A DNA stretch of 64,000 nt, taken from positions 2,611,501-2,675,500 of the forward strand of contig NC_091018.1 in assembly GCF_041296385.1 (NCBI RefSeq), read 5' to 3'. The notes under the pieces are model-generated. The model had not been told where the DNA came from and ran no database searches. It worked only from the letters and a program-made list of their open reading frames with translations. This stretch comes from Aphelocoma coerulescens (lineage: Eukaryota > Chordata > Aves > Passeriformes > Corvidae). Below are positions 51,889 to 64,000 of the stretch, in pieces (the stretch's first letter is position 1; each line of letters starts with the position of its first letter). A program made the position numbers and the translations under genes.

Positions 51889-51899
51889 GCACTTACTGG
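51889..51899 (-). other. 5' splice site (donor) of the protocadherin exon
   Basis: On the minus strand the exon ends TCCA and is followed by GTAAGT (51891-51896), a consensus donor. The last exonic base starts a split codon, so splicing is in phase 1. A next exon continuing this codon as Thr would match the DPEST continuation remembered from delta-1 protocadherin tails. The exonic side is CCA rather than CAG, so the exon contribution to U1 pairing is slightly weak. Confidence 0.88.
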
Positions 51900-52095
51900 A
51901 CTCGGGGTCCGAGTTGCCGTCGCCCTCCGTGCGGCTGTTGGGGGACGCCTGCTCGTAGAACTCGTCCTGGGGGAAGCCCAGGGGCAGCGGGTGGGACGTG
52001 CTGGCCCCGCTCGTGGGCTCGTGGTCTCCGAGCCCACTGTCACTGCAGCTTTCCTGGGAGCCATCTGGCAGGTGGAACGTGACACGGCGCTGGGG
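51897..52095 (-). CDS. PCDH7: Internal coding exon of a delta-1 protocadherin cytoplasmic tail (CM3 exon), probably PCDH7
   Basis: Delta-1 protocadherins are single-pass neuronal adhesion molecules; this exon encodes part of the intracellular tail. Read on the minus strand from the acceptor, it is open for 66 codons plus one base (enters phase 0, leaves phase 1). It starts [15 protein letters not shown], continues with a Ser/Asp-rich [11 protein letters not shown] segment, a Pro-rich [15 protein letters not shown] segment, and ends [17 protein letters not shown] (residues 3-7) is the RVxF-type motif of conserved motif CM3, known to dock protein phosphatase 1 alpha. No membrane segment or cadherin repeat lies here; the rest of the gene is outside the window. 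The exon is far richer in GC and CpG than its surroundings. Paralogue choice is from memory: the remembered PCDH9 tail (NSDPNS ending) and PCDH11X tail (GGLGDHDAG) fit less well, so PCDH7 is favoured but not proven. Family membership is near certain. Confidence 0.9.
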
Positions 52096-52140
52096 CTACA
52101 AGGAAGGAACAAAATTACATGGTTTCCACTACGGTATCAG
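52096..52140 (-). other. 3' splice site (acceptor) of the protocadherin exon
   Basis: On the minus strand the sequence directly before the exon is a pyrimidine-rich run (TTGTTCCTTCCTTG) ending in TAG, with the AG at 52096-52097. A CTGAT branch-point-like motif lies about 42 bases upstream of the exon (branch A near 52137). The junction gives an in-frame start at Pro-Gln just before RRVTF, which supports this acceptor over nearby AGs. Confidence 0.85.
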
Positions 52141-55100
52141 TAATTGCTTAATGCAGCCAATTTAGGAAATGTATTATTTCAGTTATCTGCTGAGGATGCA
52201 TTACCCAGAGTTGTGCACAATTTCAGGCTTTCATGAGCAGGCAGGCTGCTTTCAAACCCGCTTCACCTGACAGCACTGCCTGCTGCTGTTTTTTAAAAAT
52301 GTAAGCCCTGATGCAAAATGAAAGACACCTCAAACTAAAGAGATTCTGTCAGACTTCACAAGTCTTTGGATACCTTTTGTATATTGACTTGGAGATTTCA
52401 ATCACTTTTTGAGGCTCAATTTATTTCACTGCTGAGTTTTCTAGTTTTCAAAAAACATTTTCTTTCCCATTAAAGCTGTTCCACACTTTTGGGCCTAAAA
52501 AATGTGGCACATCTATAATGCTGTTGGATTCTTCTAAGGCAGAGAAAGAACAAACAACAACAAGTCTTATGTATTGAAAGCAATTTTAATAGATTTTGCA
52601 CAGGCGTTAAGCTAATGAATAAAAAGTAGGTCCCCCATCTCTCCTTCAGACATTTCATTACAACTCCTTTGATTTTCGTTATACCACAGACCTGCACCTT
52701 AACTGTAAGAGGCTGGAAGCTGGGAAACAGGGAGCTGAGGATGGAAAGCATCTCAGCCCAGCTGTGGAAGGAAGGGCCAGATGAAACAAAGCACCTGATG
52801 CACCAAGCACAGGAGAAAGTTTTCATTACCTAAGTGAATCTGCATGATTTAGGAACTGAATAACTAAAATGTAAATCCTTCCCAGTATTAAAAGAAAATA
52901 TGAACAAAAAATAAGCAGCTCTCCTGCTCATTTTGATGTGTCTGATATCCGTGTTTTGGAAACTTGAAATATGAAGCTTCAAAAAAACCCCAAAAAACAA
53001 ACAGTTTAAAAATATTCTTAGGTTGTTGTTACTCAAAATTCCATTTGAAAGGCAATGCAAAAAACTTTGTGGATACAGAACTGCTGGGCTTAGCAAAGCT
53101 GAAGGTCAGACTTTTGATGCAATTATCCAAAAAAGGATATAGTGTTTATAACAGAGCAGATGTTGGCAGGGGTCACTAGATATTTGGCTCCTATAGGGCG
53201 GTGGTGTTGAAAACATTCAATTATATTGAGTCTTTGCTAAAAAGTTCAGCTCCTCCACTTCTCAAAGTCTCTTTTTGTCACGGTGACATTATTACACATG
53301 CCCACAGACAGCTGCTGTACACTGTGTGCAGCCAAGAACACGGCAGCACCAACTTCACCTGTGCAATTCCTGACAGGTGTGAGTGACAGAGCTTCTTAAA
53401 AGCTACCAGTAAGACACTTAGGGCTTTCCCAGAAAACCTGTTTCAGTGCTTCACCACTGCTAATGGAGAGGTTTTCTTCTAATGCTGAACCTGCCTCTTT
53501 CTTGTTACAAAATAAATCACTTCTTCAGCCCCATCCATCATGGTCTGCTTATTCCCACTCATCTTTCTGGCATTTGGCACTTTATTCTGCTTCAGAATAA
53601 ACAGACCTTATTATTTCAATCTGCCAGGTGCTTCTGCTCTCTCTGGCTGCTCCCCCTGCACAGGAGCTCGCTCACAGCCCCGTGCCCTGCTCCAAACCCG
53701 GCCCCCAGCTCCAGCCAAGGTCCCGACAGCACCGAGCAGTGCAGCAGGATCATTTCACATCTCCTGCAGCCTCCTTTGCCATGGCAGCACAGCACATTTT
53801 CCTTGCCAACCACCACAATGCCCAGGTCCTTTTTATTGATCTTTTCCTCATTATTCCCTTTTTGGTTATTGCCATCGATTGCTGCAGCCTAAGAGTGGCA
53901 CTTTGCATTCATTCTTCCTGCCATTCTCTGTTTCCCGATGATTTCATCCATTTTCAAGTACACTTTGCCTTCCAGTCCTGCTTTCCTGTTTATCAAATTT
54001 GCAGATTTTAGATTCTCCCTCATTTGACAGATCTTTGAGAACTATTGGAACAGATCAAGCCAAGATATCAGATGAGCGCTGAAGAGCTGAACACAGAATG
54101 ACTTCCCATTACATGGGATGGAAATGGGAGAAGACAACCCCTCTGTGACTGCTGGGACAGCCTGACAGCCCACTGGGAAAAGGTTCAGGTGGCAAAAGGT
54201 TCACAGCTAACACCCCCACAGCCCCCGTGCATTTCTGGGGTCTCCAGAAGACTCGCTCATTGAACTCCAGAGTGAGCTGCCTGCAGCTGCCCCAGGGCTC
54301 TCTGGAAGCTTGGCTGGGACAGTGGTTCTGCTCCTCCTGCTGCCTTTTCCCACCACAGCTGGGTGAAGATGCACGGAGTGTCTCCACACAGTCCAAAAAT
54401 TCAGATGGATCCGCAGCAATCACTGATGTGACTTATCCTATTCCAGTTCACTGTCAGCTGCCTCTCAGAGCCCTTTCCACACCAGCAGTGTCAGTCAACT
54501 CCTGCCTCACAGGTCAAATAACTTAAGTTTTACAGAGTTGATCCAGTGGAAACATTCCTGTGATGTTTCTCATTTATTCCCTGCATTCAAAACTTGCACA
54601 GATGTACAGCTATGACACGTGGAAAGGGAATATGCTAATTCTTTGATCTGAAATAAGTTTGGTATTCACAGTATGAAAAAAATCCACCTCCACTGCATGA
54701 GCTGCTTGTAAAAGCTGTATTTTGTGGGGTTTGCACTGCCTTTGTGTTGTCTTGTGTTTGGTACCCACACCAGGTTATATCCTCTCCTCTCCAGGCTACC
54801 AGTGAATTTGAAGAATAAGGCATTCTTAAAACATTTTTAGCCCAAATTTTAGCATTAGACACCATTACTAGCTTTAGAAAATGACTGGGAATACAATGGT
54901 TATTGTTATGTGCAACTGGTTACTGCTTTGTGCATCTGGGATTCACTAAATGCAAACAAAGGAATATTTCTTTTCAGGGTTCATTGTCAAAATACAGCAG
55001 AAGTTTTTCACCAGCTGACAGTAGAGGAGACCAGAAAGTCACCAATTCTTTTTAACTGCCTAGCCCAGTGAGGAAAACCAAACCCCATAGTCCAAGCAAA

Positions 55101-58100
55101 ATTAAAAATGTTACTAACGAACCCCCACGTTCAGTTAAAAATAAGTTGCATAAATTGAGATGTTCTTGGTCGGAAAGATCAAACCCCTATGATTTAAAAT
55201 CAACCAGCATCAGCTAAAGGCTCATGATTTTTAATTTGATCGTGTCCCTGAGTATGTCACACCTGATAACGCTGATGACAGAGCACTTTCAGAAAAATTT
55301 ATCAAGATGAAAAAAGCCCAGCTATTCCTCTACATGGCAGTGCTGCCATTTTCTTAATTCATGCAGGCGTCAGACAACGATCTGGAACAAGTAATTCTAA
55401 TAAAATTTTGCCAAAAGCTGGGACTTATCTTCTGTCACAATTATTTTGGAAATTTCCTCCTTGAGGCATTTAAATTTCAATTTATAAGATTACGAAATAT
55501 CCTCAGTCTCCAGCTGCTTTTCTATTTATCTCTGAAGGGAGCCAGCACCGATAGTAATAGAATAACAAGGATTATGGTTTATTTTATTTATCTGAATGAC
55601 AGTTAGGATACTTTTTCAAAAAGAGAAATGCAAGCAAACCTATTATGTATTCGTAGAGGATTCTGATGTAGGAACTTGTAATACAGACAATTAAACTGAT
55701 AGGGGACAATGAAGTGAAAATTTCAGGAAAAACATGCAGCAGCCTATAGTTTCCCTGACACATTCAAAAATATTAAATTACTCTTTATTGGTATGAGAAA
55801 AGAATTTTGCTTGCAGAGATGTCATGGACCCAGACACAAATGCTGTCAGAGGCCTCAGATGGCATTCAGTGCGCTTGGTAAAAGCAGAGTGTGTCTGGAG
55901 GGATCAAATTATCTCCAAAAACCGCAAAACCTTTTACTCTCATTATTGAAATTTATATGAAGACTGATCAAAGCCCCAAACTATTCTGTGTTCAATCTTT
56001 CACTACAATAATTAGACTGTGGCAGTGGGAATAATAAAAGATGAGTCTAAGTAAATAGCTTTGGATACACTGAAGGGATGATTTCTGGTATTATACACCA
56101 GGGGTTAGCCAATTTATAATCAAAAAGAGAAAAAAAAGGTAATAGAAAAACCAGCAGATATCAACTGAGGAACATTAAACTATTAACCTTATTATCTTCA
56201 TTCATTGAAGCAAATTAATATCCTTTTAAAAAGAGATCATAAAGAAAAAACATTACTTTTTAATTTATGCTGAATTAATTATATTATTTAGATGATAATT
56301 CTGATTTAAAACAGACCTTATTTAGGAGATGCTGTGAGACAGCACAAAAGAACAGGACTACTTCAACATTTCTCTCCACTATTAGCAGCCAGTAAATAAA
56401 GAAGTAGTCAAATAAATTTTTAATCTTCTCAGTTGCTTGTTTACTTCAAATGCTAGGAAGATATGAAACACCTAAAATAACCAGAAAATAACTATCTTCA
56501 AGTCCAAACAGTAAAGAAGATCCCTAATCAAACTATAATTTCCAGCTCCAATCTTTTTATCCTCAACTATCACCTTTTGTTCCAAAATAGCAATTTTTCT
56601 TCCACAGGCTTTCATTGGGACAAACAGGACCCAGCAACTATCAGTGCAAAATTCTCAGAATAACATTAAAACAAACAGCCTGAAAGGATCCAACCATAAA
56701 CCCAGAGGGAAGTACATCTTTGTGCTGAAACTCAACAGAGACAGGCCAGTATTTTCATTTTTCCTTCCCCTAAACAGAGCAGTGTTGAGTACAACTAATG
56801 CAGCTCAAAGAGTTTCCCTCAACTCTTTTATAAGTCTGTATTTCCCGCAAGTTTTGCAGCTTGGTGCATTAAATCTAAGATCTTATTACATTATTTTGAT
56901 GACTTTGTCATAGGCAAGTATATAATGCAGCTCATTATAGTTTTTGACTCAAATTAAACTTCTCTGGTTTTGCCAGCTGGTGTCTGTATTTCTCTTGGAG
57001 TATCTATGAAGATGCCAAACCCTTTTGGTCACCATTATTACACACAACTAGAAACACTTCATTAACAACACATCACTGTTCCATTTAGCAAAGACCTTTT
57101 TATGATTTATTTAATGGACCCTACAGTGATCTTGCATAGGAGTGGTTTTTGTTTTTTGGTTTTGGGGTGTGCAAGGTTTTATTTTTGGTTTTTTTGGTTT
57201 TTTTTTCCAGAAAGAAAAATGAAGGGGTCATCTTCCAAAGGAAGGAGAGAGGTATTGTGCAAAGTGACAATACTCAGCTGATTTCAGAAGTCCAAGCTTA
57301 GTGGACATTAAAATCATTTTTCTCTATCTCACATAAAAAAGCAACACCCCCAGCTACCACCAATCCGAATAACCTTAATTGTCATCTCATATGGATCAGA
57401 CTTGGTGAACAAGCCCTTCTTTTCACTGAACAAGTTCAGGTGTTCCAGCTACTGCCCCAAATTTATTGCTTGCTTCCCTTTCAGCTCCTGATTGTCTATT
57501 TGTTTGTCAAATCAAACAGACCCGCTGCTTTCCCAATTTACCATATTTACCCTTTTAAATATTGGCAAGACTTTGCATTTTCAGCTCTTTAAAACTTCCA
57601 AAAGAAATCCAAAAGAATCCTTTTGACATTCTTGTTATAAATTTCTCTAGCCCTCCTTCTTTAATACCATTAACATTTATAACTGGTATCTTACATCCTC
57701 ACTAATTACGGATGGAAAATACAGCATCTGCCTACCTTCTAAAGAAGAGAAAGCTTTGATAATTACTTTTACTTTTTCTCACTGTGGCTAAAAACGTAAC
57801 TGTTCCACAGTAGTAGAAGACAGGTAAATGGTTTTAGGCTCCCATTTTTATTGATTTAAATAACTCCTCCCACATTATTAATTTATTTAGATGCAGGAAG
57901 CATGACATATTAATTTCAAAAGGGCAAATAAAAGCTTGGTTGGCTGCCCAGACAAATACAAACACAACGTGGATGATTATCTTAGACAGATTTGTACATT
58001 TTCAATGAAAGTATTACTACCTCCACAGAAAAGCAGCAGAACAGATGGTGTCCCTACACCTGCACAAATGGAAATCACTTAAAATTGTCAGATCTTATAG

Positions 58101-61100
58101 TTGGACTCACTCACACAAAGAATTCACTCAAGTGATGAGAAATAATCTTGCAAGACTATCTTGTACCTCCAGCACTCGCTTACTCAGGGCGCCTTTTAGG
58201 AATCTCACGTACGCGTCCCTGCAGGCCCTTCCTGCAGGCACATAAAACTGCACTGAGCTGATAAGGAAAATGTCAGATATCCCAGCTTTGGACATCGCTA
58301 AAGGGGAGTTCTGTGAAAGCCTTTCCATGCAGGCAAGCAATGAAGGAGTTTGTAACAAACACTGCCGGCTTTAAGGAGCAAATTTCCTGTTTTTCACTGA
58401 AGTAACCAGAGGCTGAGCCCACACTGCCATCGTCCTCCTGCACCACAGAGGTCATGGAACAAACTCATTACCCAAATCATTGCTGAACAAACCCATTATG
58501 AACCCAGAACTTCACAAATTTCTGATTAACAACTTCAAAGGGTATTTATTTCCAGACACTAATCCTTGTTGTACCAGAGTATCTCTCATAAGACTTTCCC
58601 CAGCAACATTTAGCAATTAAATTGTATTTTCTGGGCTTCTTGAAATAACAACAAAGAACCGAAATAAAAAGCAAATAAAATCAAAAATAACATTTAAAGC
58701 ATGTCAAACATTTTATTTAGCTTTTGAAAGGCAGTTATTGTATGCTAGATGTCAAAATGATAGCTGAAAGCATGCTTTTTAAAGTTTAATTCATCTAAGC
58801 CTTCAATTTGACATGTGATTAAATAAAAATTACACATGAAAGTTGCACTATGGCTGTGCTGTTGCTAAGTTTGAAAAAGAGGAAATTCTCATTTCTGGTT
58901 TTTTCTTTAATACATTCTTCACTTTCCATCACCTTTGATGTTATCATCTTGAATACTTCATATCTGATAGGCAAAGTCACTTTAGTTAAAAGAACATCAT
59001 AATAAACAATAACACAGAACCATTTCAGCAATATTTGACCTCTGTTCTGACTGCTGCTGGCCCTGCAGCATGAATCTTTTTCAGCAGAAATATTGATTAG
59101 GTTTTATTGCAGTTGTGAATCCTTTGTGTTAATATTGAAATAGAGCAGAATTTATACTTTCATAAATGTACATGGGACTTGGCTCTAATTTGATTATGCT
59201 AACTTATACATTTCAGTTGTGGCTCAGATAAATAGATTTCATATTTCCTCATGAGCAAGGTATGGATTCACGGAATAATAAATGTTCCAGTGAATTACTC
59301 ACTGACCTCCAGTGAGGTACTTTGGCATCATAGTCAAGGCTAAGCCTTTAAGTGCAACCCTGAGGAGGTTGTTAGGGCCAGAGAGACCTGGAAGAGATCT
59401 CAAGAACCTGATTCCATTTCCCTTTGCAACTTTTTTTCCTGTTCATTTTTTCCTGTAAAGGTCAAACCTTTCTGAAGCAACACTCACATGTGTAACCCCA
59501 CGAGCCATCACAAGCATTCACTTGAAGAGGCTTGGGAACATGTTTTCATCATTTCTAACCAGGAAATGGAGCTGTTCTTATTAGTGCTTCCCAGAAAAAG
59601 GGATTTTTATCTAATTTTGGTTCTTTGGGTTGCAAGTGTGCTGAAATCAGAAGCAAAATGCGGACACATATTTTCAGTAAGATTTGTGCAAGGACTGTTC
59701 TTAACTACTCCAGTCCAGTGGTGCAACACTTCAGTTGCATTTCACTCCATAATTTTTTTCCTCCCAGTGTGGATGATTATAAAGCAGTTCATGTGTAATA
59801 CAGACAAGGAGTAACTTTATGTTTGATTTTCACTCATGTAGCTGTTGAATTGAACTCATTTTACTATGGTTAAAAAAAAAGGTACATAACATAGGACAGA
59901 GAGCAAGTCCACAGACAAGCTTAGAACATGAAGGGACTGAGTGAATTCTTGAATAATGAGAAGTAAGGAAAGGCCTCCCCAGTTTCTTCTAGAAAAAAAG
60001 CCCCATATTTTTGGATCCACAGGTTTCTGCACTACATTTCCACCAACTTTGATATCATTCACAGCAGCTCTCAAAAGCTACAGGGACCACCCATCACCCC
60101 CAGCAGCAGCCAGCCCTTACCATGCCCTGACACAGGAAAGGAGCAGCTTTGCTGCAAAGCTGCCTAAGAAGGAGGAGTAGCAGAGCAGCTCTTTGGCATG
60201 TCACTATCTCACTCCGTTTGCCATGAGAGCACACCTTTATTAGAGCAGCATTTTATTTGTTATAGCAGAAAATCTATAATGTTTGGTATCAAGTGTCTGA
60301 TTAGCTAGAATGGGAATTGATGATAGCTGAAATGCAAGGATAAAACTAACATATTTCATGCAGCTGTCGAAAAAAGCATCTTGCTCTTTCTGGAGAAGAG
60401 AATGAACAGACAAAAAGTTCTCCTTACCCAAAATGGACTCTGAGGAAACTCAAGTCCTCCTTGGAGAGCACTGAAAGCATTGTCTTTTCTGCTCTCTGTA
60501 CCACTATTTGCTCACCACAGTTATCCTTGTGGCCTTGAGAAAATATCTTTTAACCACCTTGATTGCCCATTCTTAATCTTAAATTTACAGTGTGCTGGCC
60601 ACCAAGGTCACCTCTCTGAGTACATCCTCAAGGCAGCAATACCTACTCCACCTTTAGGTGAACTGTTTAAGGAAGAAGCAAGAGTTTACCAGGAAAACCT
60701 GCTGGCATGTATAATACAAAGCTCTAGGCCAAAATTTGCAAGCAGTGATGCAGTTCATGCTGTATTTGATTTGCACAAAGTAAATTACAGCGTCACAGGA
60801 TGGAGACTTTTATCAGCAGTACACTCTCCAGTGGAGTCCAGTGGTCCAGGAAAATTTCTGTGGATGAAGAAAACTTTCACCAAAAGTTTTGTCCTGAAAT
60901 TCCCTTTCCAAATGTCACATAAAAGTTTTGCTCTCAATAAGAGAAGTTACTCCACATACTGAAATAAAGGATTTTTTTCACTGGTACACTTTTTGTTTTC
61001 TTTCAGTCTTCTCTCACTGTAAATAAGAAAGATTCTGGGTGATAAATGCTATGGTGAACAACACTTTGGTTTTGTTTCAAATATCTGAAAGATCTATTTT

Positions 61101-64000
61101 TCTCTTCAAGCTGTTTTAAGAAAAAGGATTGCCTTTTATTTGATTAAAGTCAAAAATCTCCCATTTGCATCACTATTTCCACAGCTTATGTTATCAGGGT
61201 GATAATGAATAAGGTTTAGCTGTTATTTACAGTAGAATACATGAAATATTCAAAGTTAGTAGAGTCTAACGACATGCTAATAATGCATTCTTAAATGGAT
61301 GTCTGAAATATCTATTTGCAAATGGGAAAAATTTTGCAAATTGAAGTGCTGCATTGTATCTCTGATATCATCCCTCGCTCCTCCAGAGCGATGTCTCTGC
61401 AACTGCCCTTTCAGATAATCAGAATGTAAAACTGTCTTTCAGAATTCACCACTTGTGTAATTTCAGCAAAGCAAAATATAAAGCCATTAGCCTTCCCTTG
61501 TTCCTTAAATCTTGCCAGCCTATTTCCATATTCAGTGCAGCCATTCTTTAGCCCTGGTAGGATTACTCACACATCTTTCCTCTCAGAGCAAAGCATGCAG
61601 TACAAATTGCTGAGGAAATGCAGCATACGTTAGTTTGCAGAAAGGAATAAGCAGTTCTGGGTGAGGGAAACTGAGAGGCTCCAGCTGAAGGCTGGGGAAA
61701 GTCTCTTCTGCTCACAGCCAGCCCAGAGCTGCGGTGTCAGCTGAGCAGGCACAGCTGCCCTTGTCCCATGTCACCACCCACACGTGGGGCTCGTGCTCTG
61801 CAGCCCCAGTGGGAGCTCAGCTCTGAGGCAAGGCGCAGTTCTGGGGCAGGCAGGGGTCTCTCACCAGGGCCCTGGGACCTGGGCAGCTCCCCTGACAAAC
61901 AGGTGAAGGGGAAAGGTGGGAGCTCCAGCCACCACAGGAACACAAACCCAGGCACAAGAGTTGTTCACTTAGTAGCTCCAGCTGTCAAGAGAAAGGTGCT
62001 GATGCAAAATACACAAAGCACCAAGAGGAAATAAGAGAGAAGTCAGCAGAAGTGAGGATTAGGCACCTCTGGAAGGCAGGAGGGCAGCTCCTCCTCACGG
62101 GGCTGCTGACTGCACAGCCCAGACTCCCGGAGCCTCTGTCACAGCACCGAGCACACCAATGGTTTGCTTGAACACAACTCGGTCCCCTCAAGCCATTTAC
62201 TGCATGAACCCTAAAACTGCACTATTGTGTACTCATCAGTAGCATACTCCTCAGTTTGAGTCCCTGCATCTTTGGAAAGGTGCCCAAATGCCCCAAAGAG
62301 CTGAGCAACCCAAGGGGCTGGGGAGGGAAGGCCAAGGGCACACTGAAAGCTGCTCCTGCAACTCCGTCAATGCACTCAGGAGCTACCTCTATTTCCTCAC
62401 CTGCCACACAAGATTAACACCACAACAATCATTATTTCAGGATTATTCAAATGCTGTGTACAGCTCAGTTAAATCAGAGGTAAATATTATTCTCCCTACA
62501 AACCACATTGAACATGCAATCTATAAATCTGAAGTACTTTTGCAATGCTGACACCAAGGTCATGATCAGCAAAGGCAACTGCTCACTCTGCTTGACCCAG
62601 AAGGGCAGAAATCCCTTGCAACATGCAGCCATGAAGGAGCAAATGCAAGGCTTTAGGTCTACTCTGTGCTCCTACAGCTCCGGGGAAAGAAAATTGCTGG
62701 AGATACTTGAGAACCAGGGAGAACTTTGGAACAAAGCAGCAGGAAAAGTGTTTGTGGGGAAGGGTCATAACATTCATGTGGGCAAAGTTGGCATAAGTCA
62801 TATGGGCAACAGGGGGACACTGTGGGCATGGGCATCTTCCACACACAGCCACAAACCTGCATTCCTGCATCAATTACACTGTTCAAAACCCCTGCTAAGT
62901 GCCCTGGTTGCTCACCCTGAAATCATCATTATGCATAAATTTTCCTAACGAAATAATTCAATTTAATTCTACTCTTTAAGACATATTTTAGCGTTTTCTT
63001 TTTTTTGTTGCCATACAGCAGCCGTGCTTTGCACACAACAAAATGTAGTTCACACATTTCTCTGGCAAGAACATGTAAATACAAACTTGCAGCATTGTGT
63101 TCTTTCTCCTACTGTTTTTAATTAATTTGACCTTTGGGCCTATTTTTGTCAATGCAGAAGGCATATTGCAATCAGAAGAAAGCTATGGTGCAAATATTCC
63201 ATTCTGCAAGTCACTTGCTAAACAAGTAAGCAATAGAGGAAAATCTATAGCACGCAATTAGCATTATCCTTTCCAATTATTTTCTTTACTTCACAAAACT
63301 CATTAATAACTTTTAGTAGATAAAATTGCAGCTAGGAACCCTCCTACACCTTAAGTGTATTATATTCTACCTTTGCCCAATAGAAATTCTTTTGATGTGC
63401 TGGAAATCTTATTAATAGATTCACCAGAAAACAAGCATGTAAGCTGGCAGAGGCAATTGCAACAGGTAAAATGAATGTAAATGACAGATGAAAGAAAATT
63501 TCCACTCCATTCAGATCAATATAAACAAAAGTGCTGCAGCAGCCACAGCACAGAGATGAAGGGAATTCATCAAACTTGTGTTTCAGATTATTTGTCCTGT
63601 TCTAAATGCACCCTCTGTGTTTTGGAGCTGTGTTCTTCCATTACCCAATTAATACTACATTAAGATTCACTCCTGCAGGGCCTTTTTCCTTCTGGTGCTC
63701 AATGGAAGTTTCTCAGTGCACTCAGATCTGGGGGGAATGTACAGCATAGCTTCTTGCTTCTAAAGATTGTCATTTGGAAAGCCTGTAATTGCAGCACTCA
63801 ATAATTTCCTAAATACTTAAGCCAGAATTAATTATCCCTGTTATTATTGCAGGACTATGGATCTTATGCTGGGTATGATGAAGGGAATATGTGATAGAAC
63901 ATTTTATTTTGCTCAGAGCATGCAGTGGGTGTGCAAGACACTCAAACCATCAGAAGAAACAAGCTCCTCTACTTCAATAATATCTCAGTTTGATCTCCAG
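52141..64000 (-). other. PCDH7: Upstream intron of the protocadherin gene (partial); no exon recognised
   Basis: If the gene model is right, this is intronic and continues beyond the window. It is AT-rich with moderately GC-rich islands near 53640-53760, 54110-54480, 61680-61940 and 62050-62150, in which I recognise neither a protein nor a repeat family. It contains a G/T homopolymer-rich stretch at 57143-57208, a TAAT-rich stretch at 56150-56310 and a weak cryptic-exon candidate at 58167-58257. The longest open frame on either strand is 160 codons on the + strand at 60480-60962, resembles nothing I know, and is of a length expected by chance. No CR1 or LTR element is evident. Confidence 0.6.
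57143..57208. repeat. T/G-rich low-complexity tract
   Basis: Runs of T broken by GG (GGTTTTTG, TTTTTTGG, GGTTTTTTTGG) and ending in TTTTTTTTTCCAG. It is a simple-sequence tract; on the + strand the end also mimics a splice acceptor, but the putative gene here is on the other strand. Confidence 0.8.

Noticed and set aside
51819..52112. 97-codon minus-strand frame starting with ATG across the protocadherin exon
   Set aside because: It is in a different frame from the protocadherin reading and runs through both splice sites. Its Arg/Pro/Thr-rich product is an out-of-frame shadow of the real exon.
59375..59425. CR1-like phrase around CCTGGAAGAGATCTCAAGAA
   Set aside because: Only one weak, short similarity, with no CR1 tail repeat or body landmarks on either side.
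60480..60962. 160-codon plus-strand open frame
   Set aside because: No recognisable domain, no promoter or splice context, and a length expected about once by chance in this amount of AT-rich DNA.
1..64000. CRISPR arrays, operons, phage or plasmid modules, intact endogenous retroviruses
   Set aside because: No regularly spaced direct repeats, no closely packed coding frames, and no recognisable gag, pol or LTR pair were seen on either strand.

Overview
This window looks like bird nuclear DNA, most probably from a songbird. Three things point there. It carries 3' ends of CR1 LINEs, the main retrotransposon of birds, with their typical ATTCTGTG-type tails. It carries a diverged SINE whose head derives from tRNA-Ile and whose tail comes from a CR1, the build known from passerine genomes (TguSINE1-type). 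And AT-rich non-coding DNA surrounds one short, GC- and CpG-rich vertebrate exon. There is no bacterial-style gene density, operon, CRISPR array or phage signature.

The only coding sequence I can support is one 199-bp exon on the minus strand (51897-52095). It has a clean acceptor and a GTAAGT donor. It encodes 66 residues of the cytoplasmic tail of a delta-1 protocadherin, opening two residues before the RRVTF protein-phosphatase-1 docking motif (conserved motif CM3). PCDH7 is the best paralogue guess; PCDH9 and PCDH11X are the main alternatives. On this reading 52096-64000 is the upstream intron and 1-51896 is the downstream intron. Both run past the window, as expected for these genes, which sit in gene deserts and have very long introns.

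Layout along the + strand: 1-6180 is AT-rich sequence with three long A/T homopolymers at 3.2-4.5 kb. 6181-7560 is a purine-skewed block. 7561-11843 is AT-rich and holds an inverted repeat at 8.2 kb. 11844-11995 is the tRNA-Ile/CR1 SINE. 11996-20999 is unannotated. 21000-21522 holds two CR1 3' ends meeting tail to tail. 21523-32185 holds only simple repeats. 32186-32397 is a third CR1 fragment. 32398-51896 is intron with candidate regulatory blocks at 36.8 and 45.6 kb, a small CpG-dense patch at 46.2 kb and a 22-base G run at 48.8 kb. 51897-52095 is the exon. 52096-64000 is intron with one weak cryptic-exon candidate at 58.2 kb.

Almost all ATG-initiated open frames in the window are short and unrecognisable, and their lengths fit chance. 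I found no convincing novel multi-gene system. The most useful observations are the exon with its alternative downstream splice/stop configuration, the CR1 pair, the SINE, and a few non-coding blocks with motif structure. Repeat and exon identities come from recall of family consensus sequences, not from a search.
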